A stretch of 64,000 bases of DNA, taken from positions 1 to 64,000 of the forward strand of contig NZ_FOAV01000010.1 in NCBI RefSeq assembly GCF_900109745.1, read 5' to 3'. Position 1 is the first letter of the stretch. Every line of letters begins with the position of its first letter. This DNA comes from Roseateles sp. YR242 (lineage in GTDB: Bacteria; Pseudomonadota; Gammaproteobacteria; Burkholderiales; Burkholderiaceae_C). The notes beneath the pieces were generated by a model. It was not told the DNA's origin. It searched no databases and was given only the letters and a program-made list of their open reading frames with translations. The position numbers and the translations under genes were made by a program. Of the stretch, positions 43,798 through 53,324 are shown one piece after another.

Positions 43798-44951
43798 TCA
43801 GCGGGCAGGCCCAGCAGCGCACAGGCCTGGCGGGCACTGTCCCGAGCAGCCTCGGCCGTGGGGCCGATCAGATTCAGGTGGCCCATCTTGCGGCCCACCC
43901 GCGCCTGTGCCTTGCCGTACAGATGCAGCGATGCACCGGGCAGCGCCAGCACCGCCGCCCAGTCAGGCGTGCGCAGCTGACCCTGGGCGTCAAACCACAG
44001 ATCGCCCAGCAGGTTGAGCATGACCACCGGGGAATGCAGCCGCGGTTCGCGCAGCGGCAAGCCGGCCATGGCGCGCACCTGCATCTCGAACTGGGAGATA
44101 TCGCAGGCGTCCATCGTGTAGTGGCCGGAGTTGTGCGGGCGCGGGGCCATCTCGTTCACCACGAGCCGGCCATCCTTCAGCACGAAGAACTCCACGCAGA
44201 GCACGCCCACATACCCCATGCCCTGGGCAATGGCCACCGCGCTCTGGCGCGCCTGGGCCTGCAGGGCCCCGGGCACGCCCGGCGCCGGCACTTCGGTGAC
44301 GGCCAGGATGCCGTCGAGGTGCAGGTTCTGCTGGACCGGGTAGGTCACCGCCTGCCCGTCCGCTCCGCGCACCACCAGCACGCTCATTTCCAGCGCCAGC
44401 GGCAGCATTTTTTCCAGCACACACTCGACTTCGCCGAGTTCGCGGAAGGCCACGGCGAGCTGGGCGCGGTCGGTGACCCGGCGCTGGCCCTTGCCGTCGT
44501 AACCCAGGCGGGCGGTTTTCAGGATGCCGGGGAGCAGGTCGTCGCCCACGCCGGCCAGGTCGGCCCCGCTGCGCAGGACGGCGTACGGCGCGCAAGGCAC
44601 GCCGCTGGCCACGAAATGGGCCTTCTCACGGCTGCGGTCCTGGCAGATGGCCACGGCGGCGGCGCCCGGAGCCACCACCCGGGTGGCCGCCAGGGTTTCC
44701 AGCGCACGGGCCGGCACGTTCTCGAATTCGGTGGTGATGGCGTGGCAGCGCTGGGCCAGTTGGGCCAGGGCCGCGCCATCGAGGTAGTCCGCTTTCAGGT
44801 GGGCCTGGGCGACCGTTCCCGCCGGGCTGGACGCATCCGGGTCCAGCACCACGCAGGTGTAGCCCAGCGACTGGGCGGCATGCACGAACATGCGACCCAG
44901 TTGGCCGCCCCCCAGCACCCCCAGGGTGGCTTCGCCCGGCAGCAGCGGCAT
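43791..44951 (-). CDS. purK: 5-(carboxyamino)imidazole ribonucleotide synthase
   Basis: PurK carboxylates AIR to N5-CAIR with ATP and bicarbonate. The 386-residue ATP-grasp protein begins [23 protein letters not shown] and has EFENVPA, LKTARLGYDGKGQ (the ATP loop), GVLCVEFFV and NEMAPRPHNSGHYT. Length is normal. The start overlaps the purE stop by one base (TGATG), so purE-purK are coupled. Confidence 0.96.
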   Translation of the reverse strand: MPLLPGEATLGVLGGGQLGRMFVHAAQSLGYTCVVLDPDASSPAGTVAQAHLKADYLDGAALAQLAQRCHAITTEFENVPARALETLAATRVVAPGAAAVAICQDRSREKAHFVASGVPCAPYAVLRSGADLAGVGDDLLPGILKTARLGYDGKGQRRVTDRAQLAVAFRELGEVECVLEKMLPLALEMSVLVVRGADGQAVTYPVQQNLHLDGILAVTEVPAPGVPGALQAQARQSAVAIAQGMGYVGVLCVEFFVLKDGRLVVNEMAPRPHNSGHYTMDACDISQFEMQVRAMAGLPLREPRLHSPVVMLNLLGDLWFDAQGQLRTPDWAAVLALPGASLHLYGKAQARVGRKMGHLNLIGPTAEAARDSARQACALLGLPAEW

Positions 44952-45475
44952 CAGCGCAGCTCCTCGGTCATGGCGGTGGCCACGGCGGTCTGCCGCTTGC
45001 GGAAGGCATCCAGCTTGTCGCGCAGCACGGGGTTGTCACGGGCCAGCATGGCCACAACAAAGAGGGCGGCGTTGCCGGCCCCGGCGGTACCGATGGCAAA
45101 GGTGGCGACCGGGATGCCCTTGGGCATCTGGACGATGGAATGCAGCGAATCCACGCCCTGCAGGTGGCGGCTGGCCACTGGCACGCCCAGCACCGGCACC
45201 AGCGTCTTGGCCGCCAGCATGCCCGGCAAGTGGGCGGCACCGCCGGCACCGGCGATGATGGCGCGCAGGCCCCGACCCTCGGCGCTTTCGGCATAGGCGA
45301 ACATCTCGTCCGGCATACGGTGTGCGGAGACGACCTTGGCCTCGAAGGGGACGCCGAACTCGGTGAGAATGTCGGCGGCGTGTTTCATGGTCTCCCAGTC
45401 ACTGCTGGAACCCATCACCACGCCAATCACGGGTGCAATCACGGGTGCGATGTCTGGAGTGGTGGCGCTGCTCAC
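44951..45475 (-). CDS. purE: N5-CAIR mutase
   Basis: PurE converts N5-CAIR to CAIR. The 174-residue protein has the phosphate/CO2-binding motifs [10 protein letters not shown] (about 21-30), SAHRMPDEM with the catalytic His, and [12 protein letters not shown]. The first 18 residues ([13 protein letters not shown]) are an Ile/Pro-rich extension. It is coupled to purK and divergent from the thioredoxin-domain gene at 45643. purC, usually directly upstream, is separated here by about 2.3 kb. Confidence 0.96.
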   Translation of the reverse strand: MSSATTPDIAPVIAPVIGVVMGSSSDWETMKHAADILTEFGVPFEAKVVSAHRMPDEMFAYAESAEGRGLRAIIAGAGGAAHLPGMLAAKTLVPVLGVPVASRHLQGVDSLHSIVQMPKGIPVATFAIGTAGAGNAALFVVAMLARDNPVLRDKLDAFRKRQTAVATAMTEELR

Positions 45476-45642
45476 GGGGTCGGTCCTGATTCGTCTAATC
45501 CAGAAACCTTGAATTGTAGGCGGCCAACCTCAGTTGCCGTATTTCCGGCCATTGCCGGCCTGCGTCAAAAGCGTGTTGGACCGGAATTGCGGCGCTTTCT
45601 GGCGCCCATTCCTGCCGCCCATCGTTCCCAGCTGAATTCGCC

Positions 45643-46602
45643 ATGACCGACATCACCCTGCAAAACTTCGAAGCCGACCTCCTGCAAGCCTCCATGCAGC
45701 AGCCGGTATTGCTGGACATCTGGGCCCCCTGGTGCGGCCCCTGCCGCACGCTGGGCCCGATGCTGGACAAGCTGGAAGTGGCCTACGCGGGCCGTTTCAA
45801 GCTGGCCAAGCTCAACAGCGACGACCAGCCGGAGATCGCCACCCAGCTGAGCCAGGCCTTTGGCGTGCGCTCCATCCCCTTTTGCGTGATGTTTGTCGGC
45901 GGCCAGCCGGTGGACGGGTTCGTGGGGGCCCTGCCCGAGGCGCAGATCCGCGAGTTCCTGGACCGCCATGTGCCCACCGGTGAAGCGCTGGAGGCCGAAG
46001 AAGACCTGGCCGAGGCCCAGGCGCTGATGGAAGACGGCGACAGCGAAGCGGCCCTGCAGAAATTGCAGGCCGCCCTGCAGGCCGACCCGTCCAATGAGAC
46101 GGCCCGCTTCGACCTGGTGCGCGCGCTGCTGGAGGCCGACCTGCTGGCGGACGCCAAGGCCGCGTTCTCGCCGGTGGCGCACCTGGCGGCCGACACCCTC
46201 ACGCCGCATGTGCGTTTTGCCGCCCTGGCCACCTGGATCGCGGCCGCCGAGCGCGCCGAGCAGGGTCTGGACCCGGCCGGCCTGCAGGCCGCGATCGCCG
46301 CCAACAAGCGCGACTTCGAGGCCCGGTTCACGCTGGCCCAAGGCCTGCTGGCTGGCCGTGACTTCACCGGCGCGATGGACGAGCTGCTGGAAATCATCAT
46401 GCGGGACAAGGCCTGGAACGACCAGTTGGCCCGCAAGACCTATGTGGCCATCCTGGAGCTGATGACCAAGCCCGCTGCCGCCCATGCGGGCGGCGCCCAG
46501 GAGGCCAAGGGTGGCTTGCAGCTGTCGGGCCCCAGCGCCGTGGCGTCGGCGGATCCGCTGCTGGATCAGTACCGCCGCAAGCTGAGCATGGCGCTCTTCT
46601 GA
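45643..46602 (+). CDS. Thioredoxin-TPR protein, CnoX/YbbN-like co-chaperone
   Basis: The 319-residue protein has an N-terminal thioredoxin domain with intact WCGPC (Cys31, Cys34) and IPFCVMFVGG, and a C-terminal helical tetratricopeptide region (about 115-300; LAEAQALMEDGDSEAALQKL, PSNETARFDLVRALLEADLL). E. coli CnoX protects clients from oxidative aggregation and hands them to GroEL/DnaK; E. coli CnoX has lost the second Cys, whereas this protein keeps a redox-active pair. It is divergent from purE and converges on the TPR-like gene. Confidence 0.9.
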   Translation: MTDITLQNFEADLLQASMQQPVLLDIWAPWCGPCRTLGPMLDKLEVAYAGRFKLAKLNSDDQPEIATQLSQAFGVRSIPFCVMFVGGQPVDGFVGALPEAQIREFLDRHVPTGEALEAEEDLAEAQALMEDGDSEAALQKLQAALQADPSNETARFDLVRALLEADLLADAKAAFSPVAHLAADTLTPHVRFAALATWIAAAERAEQGLDPAGLQAAIAANKRDFEARFTLAQGLLAGRDFTGAMDELLEIIMRDKAWNDQLARKTYVAILELMTKPAAAHAGGAQEAKGGLQLSGPSAVASADPLLDQYRRKLSMALF

Positions 46603-46644
46603 GAAATCACGGGAAGGCTCGGAGGAGCACTCCCCCGACCCCGG

Positions 46645-47787
46645 CTACTCGGCGGTCAGCCCGCCGCTGAGCAGCAGCTTGCGCCAGTGCAGCTGCTGCA
46701 GGTGGAATTGATCCCAGGCGTCCTTCGCCAGGGCATCGTGCCGCCGGGCATCCGCCGTCTCGCCCAGCCGCTCGAACACCTGCGCGAGCCGGCTGTGCGT
46801 GATGGCGCGGTCGTCCAGCTCGCAGCTGGGGTCCAGTTCCACTTCGGCCTCGCGGGCCTGGCGCAAGGCCAGGTCCGGTTGGCCGCTGTTGGCGCGGCAC
46901 CAGGCCACGTCCGACAGCAGGCTGCTGCCCAGACGCTCCAACCCGAGTGACATGGCCTGCGGCAGGTGCTGCTCATACAGTTCGCGCGCTTCTTCAAAGC
47001 GCCCCTCCACCGTCAGCACCTGCGCCCGCAGCACGGGCGTGAGCTCATTCATCATGGCCGCGCCCACGGCCGCGTCGTAGTGGCGGATGGAGTCCACGCT
47101 CAGCAGCATCTCCTGCACACGCACACTGCCGATGAGGCTTTCGCGGCGCAGCAACGCCACCCGCATGGCCGCCATGTTGAACATCAGCGCGGAGAGCGTG
47201 GTGTCGTCACCCTCGGTGGCGGCATGGCGGCGTGCAAGCAGGTACCAGCGCTGCGCGGCCTCGCCGTCCCCCGCGTAGTGCCAGGACAATCCCAGCGCCA
47301 TGCCGAGCCGCGCCAGCGCGCCGTGGTCCTGCTCCGGCCGGGCCGTTGCCAGACAGCGGCGGGCGCATTCGATGACCGCTTCCGGGTCGTGGCGCACAAA
47401 GGCCAGTTGGGCCAGCCACGCATCGGCCAGCACCTGCACCTCTTCCAGCCCGGGGTGGGTGGTGGCGATGGCATGGGCGCGCAGGATGCGCTCCTGCGCC
47501 GGTTGCACGGAGAAGCCGTTGTAGTAGGTCATCAGCCCCTCCGCCAGATGCAGCCACGCGCCGATGTCGGCATGAGGATGCTGGAAGGAGAGCTGGTGCA
47601 GGATGGTGAGCGCTTCACGCGCCTCCGCCAGTGCGCCGTGGCGTGCCAGTTGCATGGCGCGACGGGCCCGCGGCACCACCGAGGCCATGGGGGTCGGCGC
47701 GGCGGCGACCTGCTGGTCCAGCTGTTTCAGCAGCCGCGATCGGGCCGTGGCAGGGGCAGCAGCAGGGGGGGGCGTGGAATCGGCCAT
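46645..47787 (-). CDS. TPR-like helical protein of unknown function
   Basis: The 380-residue protein is built of helical pairs typical of tetratricopeptide-like repeats (LARHGALAEAREALTILHQL, GALARLGMALGLSWHYAGDG, LTVEGRFEEARELYEQHLPQ, AITHSRLAQVFERLGETADA). The N-terminus is Ala/Pro-rich without a signal peptide, so it is probably cytoplasmic. Similar regions occur in bacterial regulators and GGDEF proteins as sensing arms, but no output domain is present. It starts 14 bp after purC on the same strand and is likely co-transcribed with it. Confidence 0.75.
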   Translation of the reverse strand: MADSTPPPAAAPATARSRLLKQLDQQVAAAPTPMASVVPRARRAMQLARHGALAEAREALTILHQLSFQHPHADIGAWLHLAEGLMTYYNGFSVQPAQERILRAHAIATTHPGLEEVQVLADAWLAQLAFVRHDPEAVIECARRCLATARPEQDHGALARLGMALGLSWHYAGDGEAAQRWYLLARRHAATEGDDTTLSALMFNMAAMRVALLRRESLIGSVRVQEMLLSVDSIRHYDAAVGAAMMNELTPVLRAQVLTVEGRFEEARELYEQHLPQAMSLGLERLGSSLLSDVAWCRANSGQPDLALRQAREAEVELDPSCELDDRAITHSRLAQVFERLGETADARRHDALAKDAWDQFHLQQLHWRKLLLSGGLTAE

Positions 47788-47801
47788 GGTCGGGGCCGGT
47801 A

Positions 47802-48698
47802 TCAGCGCGTGAGGCGCTCCAGCGCCTCCTGGTACTTGGCGGCGGTGTTGCTGATCACCTCGGCCGGCAGGGCTGGCGCAGGCGCCACCTTGCCCCAGGG
47901 CTTGCCGTCCACGGTGGCCTGCTCCAGCCAGTCGCGCAGGAACTGCTTGTCATAGCTGGGCGGGTTGCTGCCCACGGCGTAGCTTTCAGCGGGCCAGTAG
48001 CGCGAGGAGTCGGGCGTGAGCACCTCGTCCATCAACGTCAGCGTGCCGTCGGCATCCAGGCCGAATTCGAACTTGGTGTCCGCGATGATGATGCCCTTGG
48101 TGAGGGCAAAGTCGGCTGCGCGGCGATAGAGCTGGATGGCGATGTCGCGCACGCGCTCCGCCAGGTCACGGCCGATGATCTCGACGCAGCGGTCGAAATC
48201 GATGTTCTCGTCGTGGTCGCCCATCTCGGCCTTGGTGGCCGGCGTGAAGATGGGCTCGGGCAGCTTGCTGGCGTTCTGCAGCCCGGCCGGCAGTTGCACG
48301 CCGCAGACCTGGCCGTTGGTCTTGTATTCCGCCCAGCCGCTACCGGCGAGGTATCCGCGCACCACGGCCTCGATGGGCAGCGGCTTCAGGCGCTTGACCA
48401 GCATGGCGCGGCCACGCACCTGCGCCTGCTCGGCGGCGGTGACCACGGAGAGCGGGTCGTCGCCGGTGAGGTGGTTGGGGACGATGCCGTCGAGCTTGTC
48501 GAACCAGAACAGCGCCATCTGCGTCAGCAGCGCGCCCTTGCCCGGGATGGGCTCGTCCATGATCACGTCGAAGGCCGAGATGCGGTCCGACGCGATCATG
48601 AGGATGCGGTCTTCGCCCACCGCATAGTTCTCGCGCACCTTGCCGCGCGCGATGAGAGGGAGGGAGGTGATCGAAGAGGTATGCAGTGCGGCGGTCAT
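47802..48698 (-). CDS. purC: Phosphoribosylaminoimidazole-succinocarboxamide synthase
   Basis: PurC joins CAIR and aspartate to SAICAR with ATP. From ATG 48698 ([20 protein letters not shown]) it has 298 residues, the long form usual in betaproteobacteria. Motifs are [66 protein letters not shown] and [17 protein letters not shown] four codons earlier is possible. It lies between the cyclotransferase gene and the TPR-like gene, all leftward. Confidence 0.96.
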   Translation of the reverse strand: MTAALHTSSITSLPLIARGKVRENYAVGEDRILMIASDRISAFDVIMDEPIPGKGALLTQMALFWFDKLDGIVPNHLTGDDPLSVVTAAEQAQVRGRAMLVKRLKPLPIEAVVRGYLAGSGWAEYKTNGQVCGVQLPAGLQNASKLPEPIFTPATKAEMGDHDENIDFDRCVEIIGRDLAERVRDIAIQLYRRAADFALTKGIIIADTKFEFGLDADGTLTLMDEVLTPDSSRYWPAESYAVGSNPPSYDKQFLRDWLEQATVDGKPWGKVAPAPALPAEVISNTAAKYQEALERLTR

Positions 48699-48810
48699 GG
48701 GCGGGAGCACACTCGGAGAGTGCGAGGCTGGTGCGGGAGGAACGCCAGGATTCTAGGGGAGCGCGGCGCAATGCGCCGCCGGCGCCGCAGGCATGCGCGC
48801 GGGGGACCGC

Positions 48811-49245
48811 TCAGCGCGGGGCGACCGCGCCGAAGCCGGCGTAGCGCGCGATGAAACGGGCTTTGCCCTCGCGCTCGAAGCGGGCCTCGTCCCAGTCGCC
48901 GCTTTCCAGCTGATGGACGCATTCCGGCTTGAACAGATAGGTCCAGGCCCGCAGGGGCTGGCCATCGGGGCCGGTGATCAGGACTTCGCTGCGTTGGTAG
49001 TCACCGCCCTCGAAGTCATCGAGCCGCGCCCAGGCCGTCTCCGGCAGGTCGAGATAGACGAAGCCGGACACGCTTGCACCGGTATGCGGACACATGCCGG
49101 GATAGTCCTGCCCACGCACAGGGTGGCGGGCGTGGTCCGACAACCTGGCCGGCTGCGGCGGATGCGCCGGCGCGGCGTCGGGTCCGCAGACCCGCGCCAT
49201 GATGTCGGACCACATCAGCGACCCGTAGGCGAACAGATGTGCCAT
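48811..49245 (-). CDS. Gamma-glutamylcyclotransferase family protein (AIG2-like)
   Basis: The 144-residue protein has the GGCT-like fold signatures LFAYGSLMWSDI (substrate-binding YGSL, about 7-10), RLSDHARHPVRGQDYPGM, GFVYLDLPETAWARLDDFEG with the probable catalytic Glu79, and YQRSEV. Family members open gamma-glutamyl amines to 5-oxoproline; the substrate here is unknown. It lies 30 bp after fba on the same strand. Confidence 0.85.
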   Translation of the reverse strand: MAHLFAYGSLMWSDIMARVCGPDAAPAHPPQPARLSDHARHPVRGQDYPGMCPHTGASVSGFVYLDLPETAWARLDDFEGGDYQRSEVLITGPDGQPLRAWTYLFKPECVHQLESGDWDEARFEREGKARFIARYAGFGAVAPR

Positions 49246-49275
49246 GCCGGTGCGCGCTCCAGGGCCGGCAGCCGC

Positions 49276-50340
49276 TTACTGCACCACCTGGGCCAGCTCG
49301 CCATTGGCGTAGGCCTTGGCGGTGTCCACCAGGCTGCGGGGCTTGATCTTGCCGGCCTGGCCTTCGCAGTTGAACTCGAGGTAGCGTTGCTTGCACACCA
49401 GCTTGGCGGCTTCACGGGCGGGCTTGAGCCACTCGCGGGCGTCGAACTTCTCGGGGTTCTCGAACAGGAACTTTCGCACGGCGCCAGTCATGGCCAGGCG
49501 GATGTCGGTGTCGATGTTGATCTTGCGAACGCCGTACTTGATGGCTTCCTGGATCTCCTCGACCGGCACGCCGTAGGTTTCCTTCATGTTGCCGCCGTAC
49601 TGGCGGATCACTTCCAGCAGTTCCTGCGGCACGCTGGAAGAGCCGTGCATCACCAGATGGGTGTTGGGGATGCGGGCGTGGATTTCCTTGACGCGGCTGA
49701 TGGCCAGGATGTCGCCCGTGGGCTTGCGGGTGAACTTGTAGGCGCCGTGGCTGGTGCCGATGGCGATGGCCAGCGCGTCCAGGCCGGTGGCCTTGACGAA
49801 TTGCGCAGCTTCTTCCGGGTCGGTCAGCAGGGCGGCATGGTCCAGCACGCCTTCGGCGCCGATGCCGTCCTCTTCACCGGCCATGCCGGTTTCCAGGGAG
49901 CCGAGGCAGCCCAGTTCGCCTTCCACCGTCACGCCGACGCGGTGCGAGAGCTGCACCACCTGGCGGGTGACGTCGATGTTGTAGTCGAACGAGGCGGGGG
50001 TCTTGCCGTCGGGCATCAGGGAGCCGTCCATCATGACGGAGCTGAAGCCCAGGTCGATGGCGCCCTGGCAGATGGCGGGCGTCTGGCCGTGATCCTGGTG
50101 CATCACCAGGGGGATGTGGGGATAGGACTCCACGGCGGCCTGGATCAGGTGCTTGATGAAGCTTTCACCGGCGTACTTGCGGGCGCCAGCGCTGGCCTGG
50201 AGGATGACGGGCGCGTTGACCTCGTCGGCGGCAGCCATCACGGCCTGCACCTGCTCAAGGTTGTTGACGTTGAACGCCGGAATGCCATAGCCCTGTTCGG
50301 CGGCATGGTCCAGCAGTTGGCGCATCGAGACGAGTGCCAT
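49276..50340 (-). CDS. fba: Fructose-bisphosphate aldolase, class II
   Basis: The zinc aldolase of glycolysis and the Calvin cycle. ATG 50340 ([20 protein letters not shown]) gives 354 residues. Zn and substrate motifs are [15 protein letters not shown] (with Asp and His), [47 protein letters not shown] and [11 protein letters not shown]. It belongs to the CbbA-like type found next to pyk in Burkholderiales, but here a rightward gene separates it from pyk. Confidence 0.96.
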   Translation of the reverse strand: MALVSMRQLLDHAAEQGYGIPAFNVNNLEQVQAVMAAADEVNAPVILQASAGARKYAGESFIKHLIQAAVESYPHIPLVMHQDHGQTPAICQGAIDLGFSSVMMDGSLMPDGKTPASFDYNIDVTRQVVQLSHRVGVTVEGELGCLGSLETGMAGEEDGIGAEGVLDHAALLTDPEEAAQFVKATGLDALAIAIGTSHGAYKFTRKPTGDILAISRVKEIHARIPNTHLVMHGSSSVPQELLEVIRQYGGNMKETYGVPVEEIQEAIKYGVRKINIDTDIRLAMTGAVRKFLFENPEKFDAREWLKPAREAAKLVCKQRYLEFNCEGQAGKIKPRSLVDTAKAYANGELAQVVQ

Positions 50341-50664
50341 GAAGGTTCTCCGGAGAAGTGAAAAATCCTGGGCCGTGGAACAGCATTTCGAAGCGCTGTA
50401 ACCACGCCGTAACTGCGACGATTCTAAACAGGCGCCATGGCGGGACCTGTAACGACCCACAAACAGGTGGCGCACGCTTCGTGGGCATCAGCCCCCCCTG
50501 GCTGGGGGTCTGTTCGCTTGCGCACGGAGGAGCGAGGCCGGTAGGCTTGGGGTCGGCGGGCTGGTGCTGTCGCAGTGTCTGCGACAGGAGAGCAAACTTC
50601 GTGCCTTGTGCCCACCGCCATGGCTTCTCACCGCCCTGCCCTTTGCCGCATTACCTGAAGCTTC
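50341..50664. other. Divergent regulatory region with a 9-bp inverted repeat
   Basis: This 324-bp gap separates fba (leftward) from the HTH-GHKL gene (rightward) and holds no gene I recognise. At 50567-50587 there is a perfect inverted repeat CTGTCGCAG-TGT-CTGCGACAG, about 80 bp before the ATG at 50665. It could be an operator or a leader hairpin. Promoters are not obvious by eye. Confidence 0.55.
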
Positions 50665-51684
50665 ATGACCCGTCTTGTGCTGGACCAGCTCACCCTCTGG
50701 ATTACCGCCGCCGCCCACGAACATGGGCTGGACCTGGCCAGCCACATCGAGGAGCGCACGGGTGCCAGCCGGCGCGCTGCGCAGGCGGCGCTGAAGCGGC
50801 TGGTGGAGGCGCAGTGGCTGGTACGCACGGGCACGGACCGGCGGCCGGTGTTTGCGCCGGGGCCGTTGCGGCAGGTGGTGCGCAGCCTCACGCTGCACCA
50901 GTTGCAGGAGGACGTGGCGTGGCAACGGGACTTTGCGCCCCACTTCGACTTCCCGCGGCATGTGCAGCGGATGGTGCAACATGGTTTCACCGAGCTGGTG
51001 AACAACGCGATTGATCACAGCGGCGGCACCAGCGTGACGGTGTCGCTGCGGCAGACGCCGCGGCATGCGCAGTTGCTGGTCTCCGACGATGGATGCGGGG
51101 TGTTTGAGAAGATCTGCGGCACTTACGAATTGGCGGATGCCCAGCACGCGATGCTGGAGCTGAGCAAGGGGCGGCTGACGACGCAGCCGCAAGCGCATAC
51201 CGGGCGGGGGTTGTTCTTCAGCTCCCAGTTGGCAGACGTGTTCGACATCCACGCCAACGGAAAGGCCTTCCAGCGCCGCGCCTGGGAAGGCAACGCCTGG
51301 CTGCCGGGGCGCGGGCTGCCCCGGCAAGGCAGCTCCATCTACATGGCCGTTTCGCTCGACACCACCCGCACGCTGGACCAGGTCCTTCAGCAGTGGAGCG
51401 TGGACGGCACCGGCATCACCTTCGACCAGACCCGGATCATGCTGCAGTTGGTCGTCGGGCCAGGACAGATGCTCGACTCCCGCGCGCAAGCCCGCCGGGT
51501 GGCGGCTCGGTTGCCCCAGTTCAAACGCGCCGAAGTGGACTTTGCAGGCGTGGAGGATGTGGGGCATGCGTTTGCGGATGAGCTGTTTCGGGTGTTTGCG
51601 CGGGCGCATCCGGAGGTAGCGCTGGTGCCGCTGAACATGACGCCTCGGGTGGCGGCGTTGATTCAAGCCGCCCAGAGCGCGTGA
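50665..51684 (+). CDS. Winged-helix / GHKL ATPase / STAS-like (DUF4325) fusion protein
   Basis: The 339-residue protein combines three parts. Residues 1-65 look like a winged helix (SHIEERTGASRRAAQAALKR). Residues 90-230 form a GHKL ATPase with an N-box (Glu110, Asn114 in FTELVNNAIDHSGG), a G1 box (SDDGCGVF, 140-147) and a G2 box (HTGRGLFFSSQLAD, 178-191). Residues about 255-330 match the STAS-like DUF4325 (DFAGVEDVGHAFADELFRVF). There is no phosphorylatable His, so it resembles an anti-sigma-type kinase fused to its own STAS-like partner and to a DNA-binding head. The cellular role is unknown. Confidence 0.85.
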   Translation: MTRLVLDQLTLWITAAAHEHGLDLASHIEERTGASRRAAQAALKRLVEAQWLVRTGTDRRPVFAPGPLRQVVRSLTLHQLQEDVAWQRDFAPHFDFPRHVQRMVQHGFTELVNNAIDHSGGTSVTVSLRQTPRHAQLLVSDDGCGVFEKICGTYELADAQHAMLELSKGRLTTQPQAHTGRGLFFSSQLADVFDIHANGKAFQRRAWEGNAWLPGRGLPRQGSSIYMAVSLDTTRTLDQVLQQWSVDGTGITFDQTRIMLQLVVGPGQMLDSRAQARRVAARLPQFKRAEVDFAGVEDVGHAFADELFRVFARAHPEVALVPLNMTPRVAALIQAAQSA

Positions 51685-51699
51685 GGCGCGACATGGCCA

Positions 51700-51731
51700 C
51701 AGAAAACAAAAGGCTCCGGTACACCGGAGCC
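51700..51731 (-). terminator. Terminator of pyk
   Basis: GGCTCCGGT (51712-51720) pairs perfectly with ACCGGAGCC (51723-51731). Read leftwards the stem is followed by TTTTGTTTTCTGT. It lies about 55 bp after the pyk stop. Confidence 0.8.
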
Positions 51732-51787
51732 TTCAAGGAATGCCAGCTTCCACCAGAGGGTGAGGGAGCACCGCCCCCAATCTCCCC

Positions 51788-53218
51788 TCATCCCACGCGG
51801 CAGACCTTCAGCATGTTGGTCCCACCCGGGTACCCCATCGGCTCCCCGCAGGTGATGGCATAGGTGTCGCCAGGCATCAGCACGCCTCGCGCAATCAACA
51901 ATTCTTCAGCCGCCTTCAGCGCCTGATCCCGATCTTCGAAGTTGGGCATCAACACCGGCGTGACATTCCGGTAGAGCGCCATTTTGCGATGGGTCAGCAC
52001 CTGCGACGTCAGCGCATAGATGGGCACATGGATCCGATGGCGGCTCATCCAAAGCGCCGTCGAGCCGGACTCCGTCAGCGCCACAATCGCCTTGCAGCCC
52101 AGGTGGTGCGCCGTGAACAGCGCGCCCATGGCAATGGATTGGTCAATGCGGCCAAACTGGCGGTTTGCGAAATCGGTGTCCAGGCTCACGAACTCGGCGT
52201 TCTCGGCCTCCAGCGCAATGCTGGCCATCTGCTGGATGGTCTCGACCGGGAAACGCCCCGCAGCCGTCTCAGCACTCAACATCACAGCATCCGTGCCGTC
52301 CAGCACCGCGTTGGCCACGTCCGACACCTCGGCACGCGTCGGCACCGGGTTCACGATCATCGACTCCATCATCTGCGTGGCCGTGATGCAGAGCTTGTCC
52401 AGCTCCAGCGCCATGCGGATCATGCGCTTTTGCAGCGCCGGCACAGCCGCATGGCCCACTTCCACCGCCAGGTCGCCACGGGCCACCATGATGCCGTCGC
52501 TGGCCTTCAGAATGGCTTCCAGATGAGGGATGGCTTCGTAACGCTCGATCTTGGCAATCATGCCGGGCTTGTGACGCCACGGCTCACCAGCCACGTTGGC
52601 CAGCTGCCGAGCCATTTCCATATCGGTGGCGTTCTTCGGGAAGCTCACCGCCAGATACTCGCACTGGAAGGACATCGCCGTCTTGATGTCCTCCATGTCC
52701 TTGGCCGTCAGGGCCGGAGCCGTCAGGCCACCACCCTGCTTGTTGATGCCCTTGTTGTTGGACAGCTCACCACCCTGCTTCACGATGGTGTGCACCTGCG
52801 AGCCGCGCACCGACTCCACGATCAGCACCAGCAGACCGTCATTCAACAGCAGCGTGTCCCCAGGCTTCACGTCACGGGGCAGTTCCTTGTAGTCCAGGCC
52901 CACGCACTGCTCGTTACCCAATTCGGTGCGGTCGGCGTCCAGGACAAACGGCGTGCCGTTCACCAGCTCGATCTTGCCGTTCTCGAACTTGCCCACTCGG
53001 ATCTTGGGGCCCTGCAGGTCGGCCATGATGGCCACTTCCTTGCCGGCACGGGCAGCAACCTCACGCACCAGACGGGCACGGTCGATGTGGTCCTGCGCCT
53101 TCCCGTGCGAAAAATTCAGCCGGACCACGTCCACGCCAGATTGAATCATCCGCTCCAGCACCTCCGGTGAGGACGATGCAGGACCCAGGGTGGCGACGAT
53201 CTTGGTGGCGCGGAACAT
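51788..53218 (-). CDS. pyk: Pyruvate kinase
   Basis: The enzyme makes pyruvate and ATP from PEP. The 476-residue protein starts MFRATKIVATLGPASSS and has the catalytic/metal motifs RLNFSHGKAQDH, MADLQGPKIRVG, AKIERYEAIPHLE (with the catalytic Lys), MVARGDLAVEVG and ITATQMMESM, then the C-terminal allosteric domain. A terminator follows at 51700-51731. The gene is leftward with maeB upstream on the same strand, 106 bp away. Confidence 0.97.
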   Translation of the reverse strand: MFRATKIVATLGPASSSPEVLERMIQSGVDVVRLNFSHGKAQDHIDRARLVREVAARAGKEVAIMADLQGPKIRVGKFENGKIELVNGTPFVLDADRTELGNEQCVGLDYKELPRDVKPGDTLLLNDGLLVLIVESVRGSQVHTIVKQGGELSNNKGINKQGGGLTAPALTAKDMEDIKTAMSFQCEYLAVSFPKNATDMEMARQLANVAGEPWRHKPGMIAKIERYEAIPHLEAILKASDGIMVARGDLAVEVGHAAVPALQKRMIRMALELDKLCITATQMMESMIVNPVPTRAEVSDVANAVLDGTDAVMLSAETAAGRFPVETIQQMASIALEAENAEFVSLDTDFANRQFGRIDQSIAMGALFTAHHLGCKAIVALTESGSTALWMSRHRIHVPIYALTSQVLTHRKMALYRNVTPVLMPNFEDRDQALKAAEELLIARGVLMPGDTYAITCGEPMGYPGGTNMLKVCRVG

Positions 53219-53324
53219 GGCGTTGTCTCGGTCTGAAATTTAGTTACAGCCGCCGATTATGGATCGCATCGGCGGCTGTGAGGGGTACCGGTAGGTTACC
53301 AGCGGGTTTCCAACACAGCGGGCG

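Noticed and set aside
45476-45642. Purine riboswitch or PurR box before purE
   Set aside because: No matching core or palindrome was seen.
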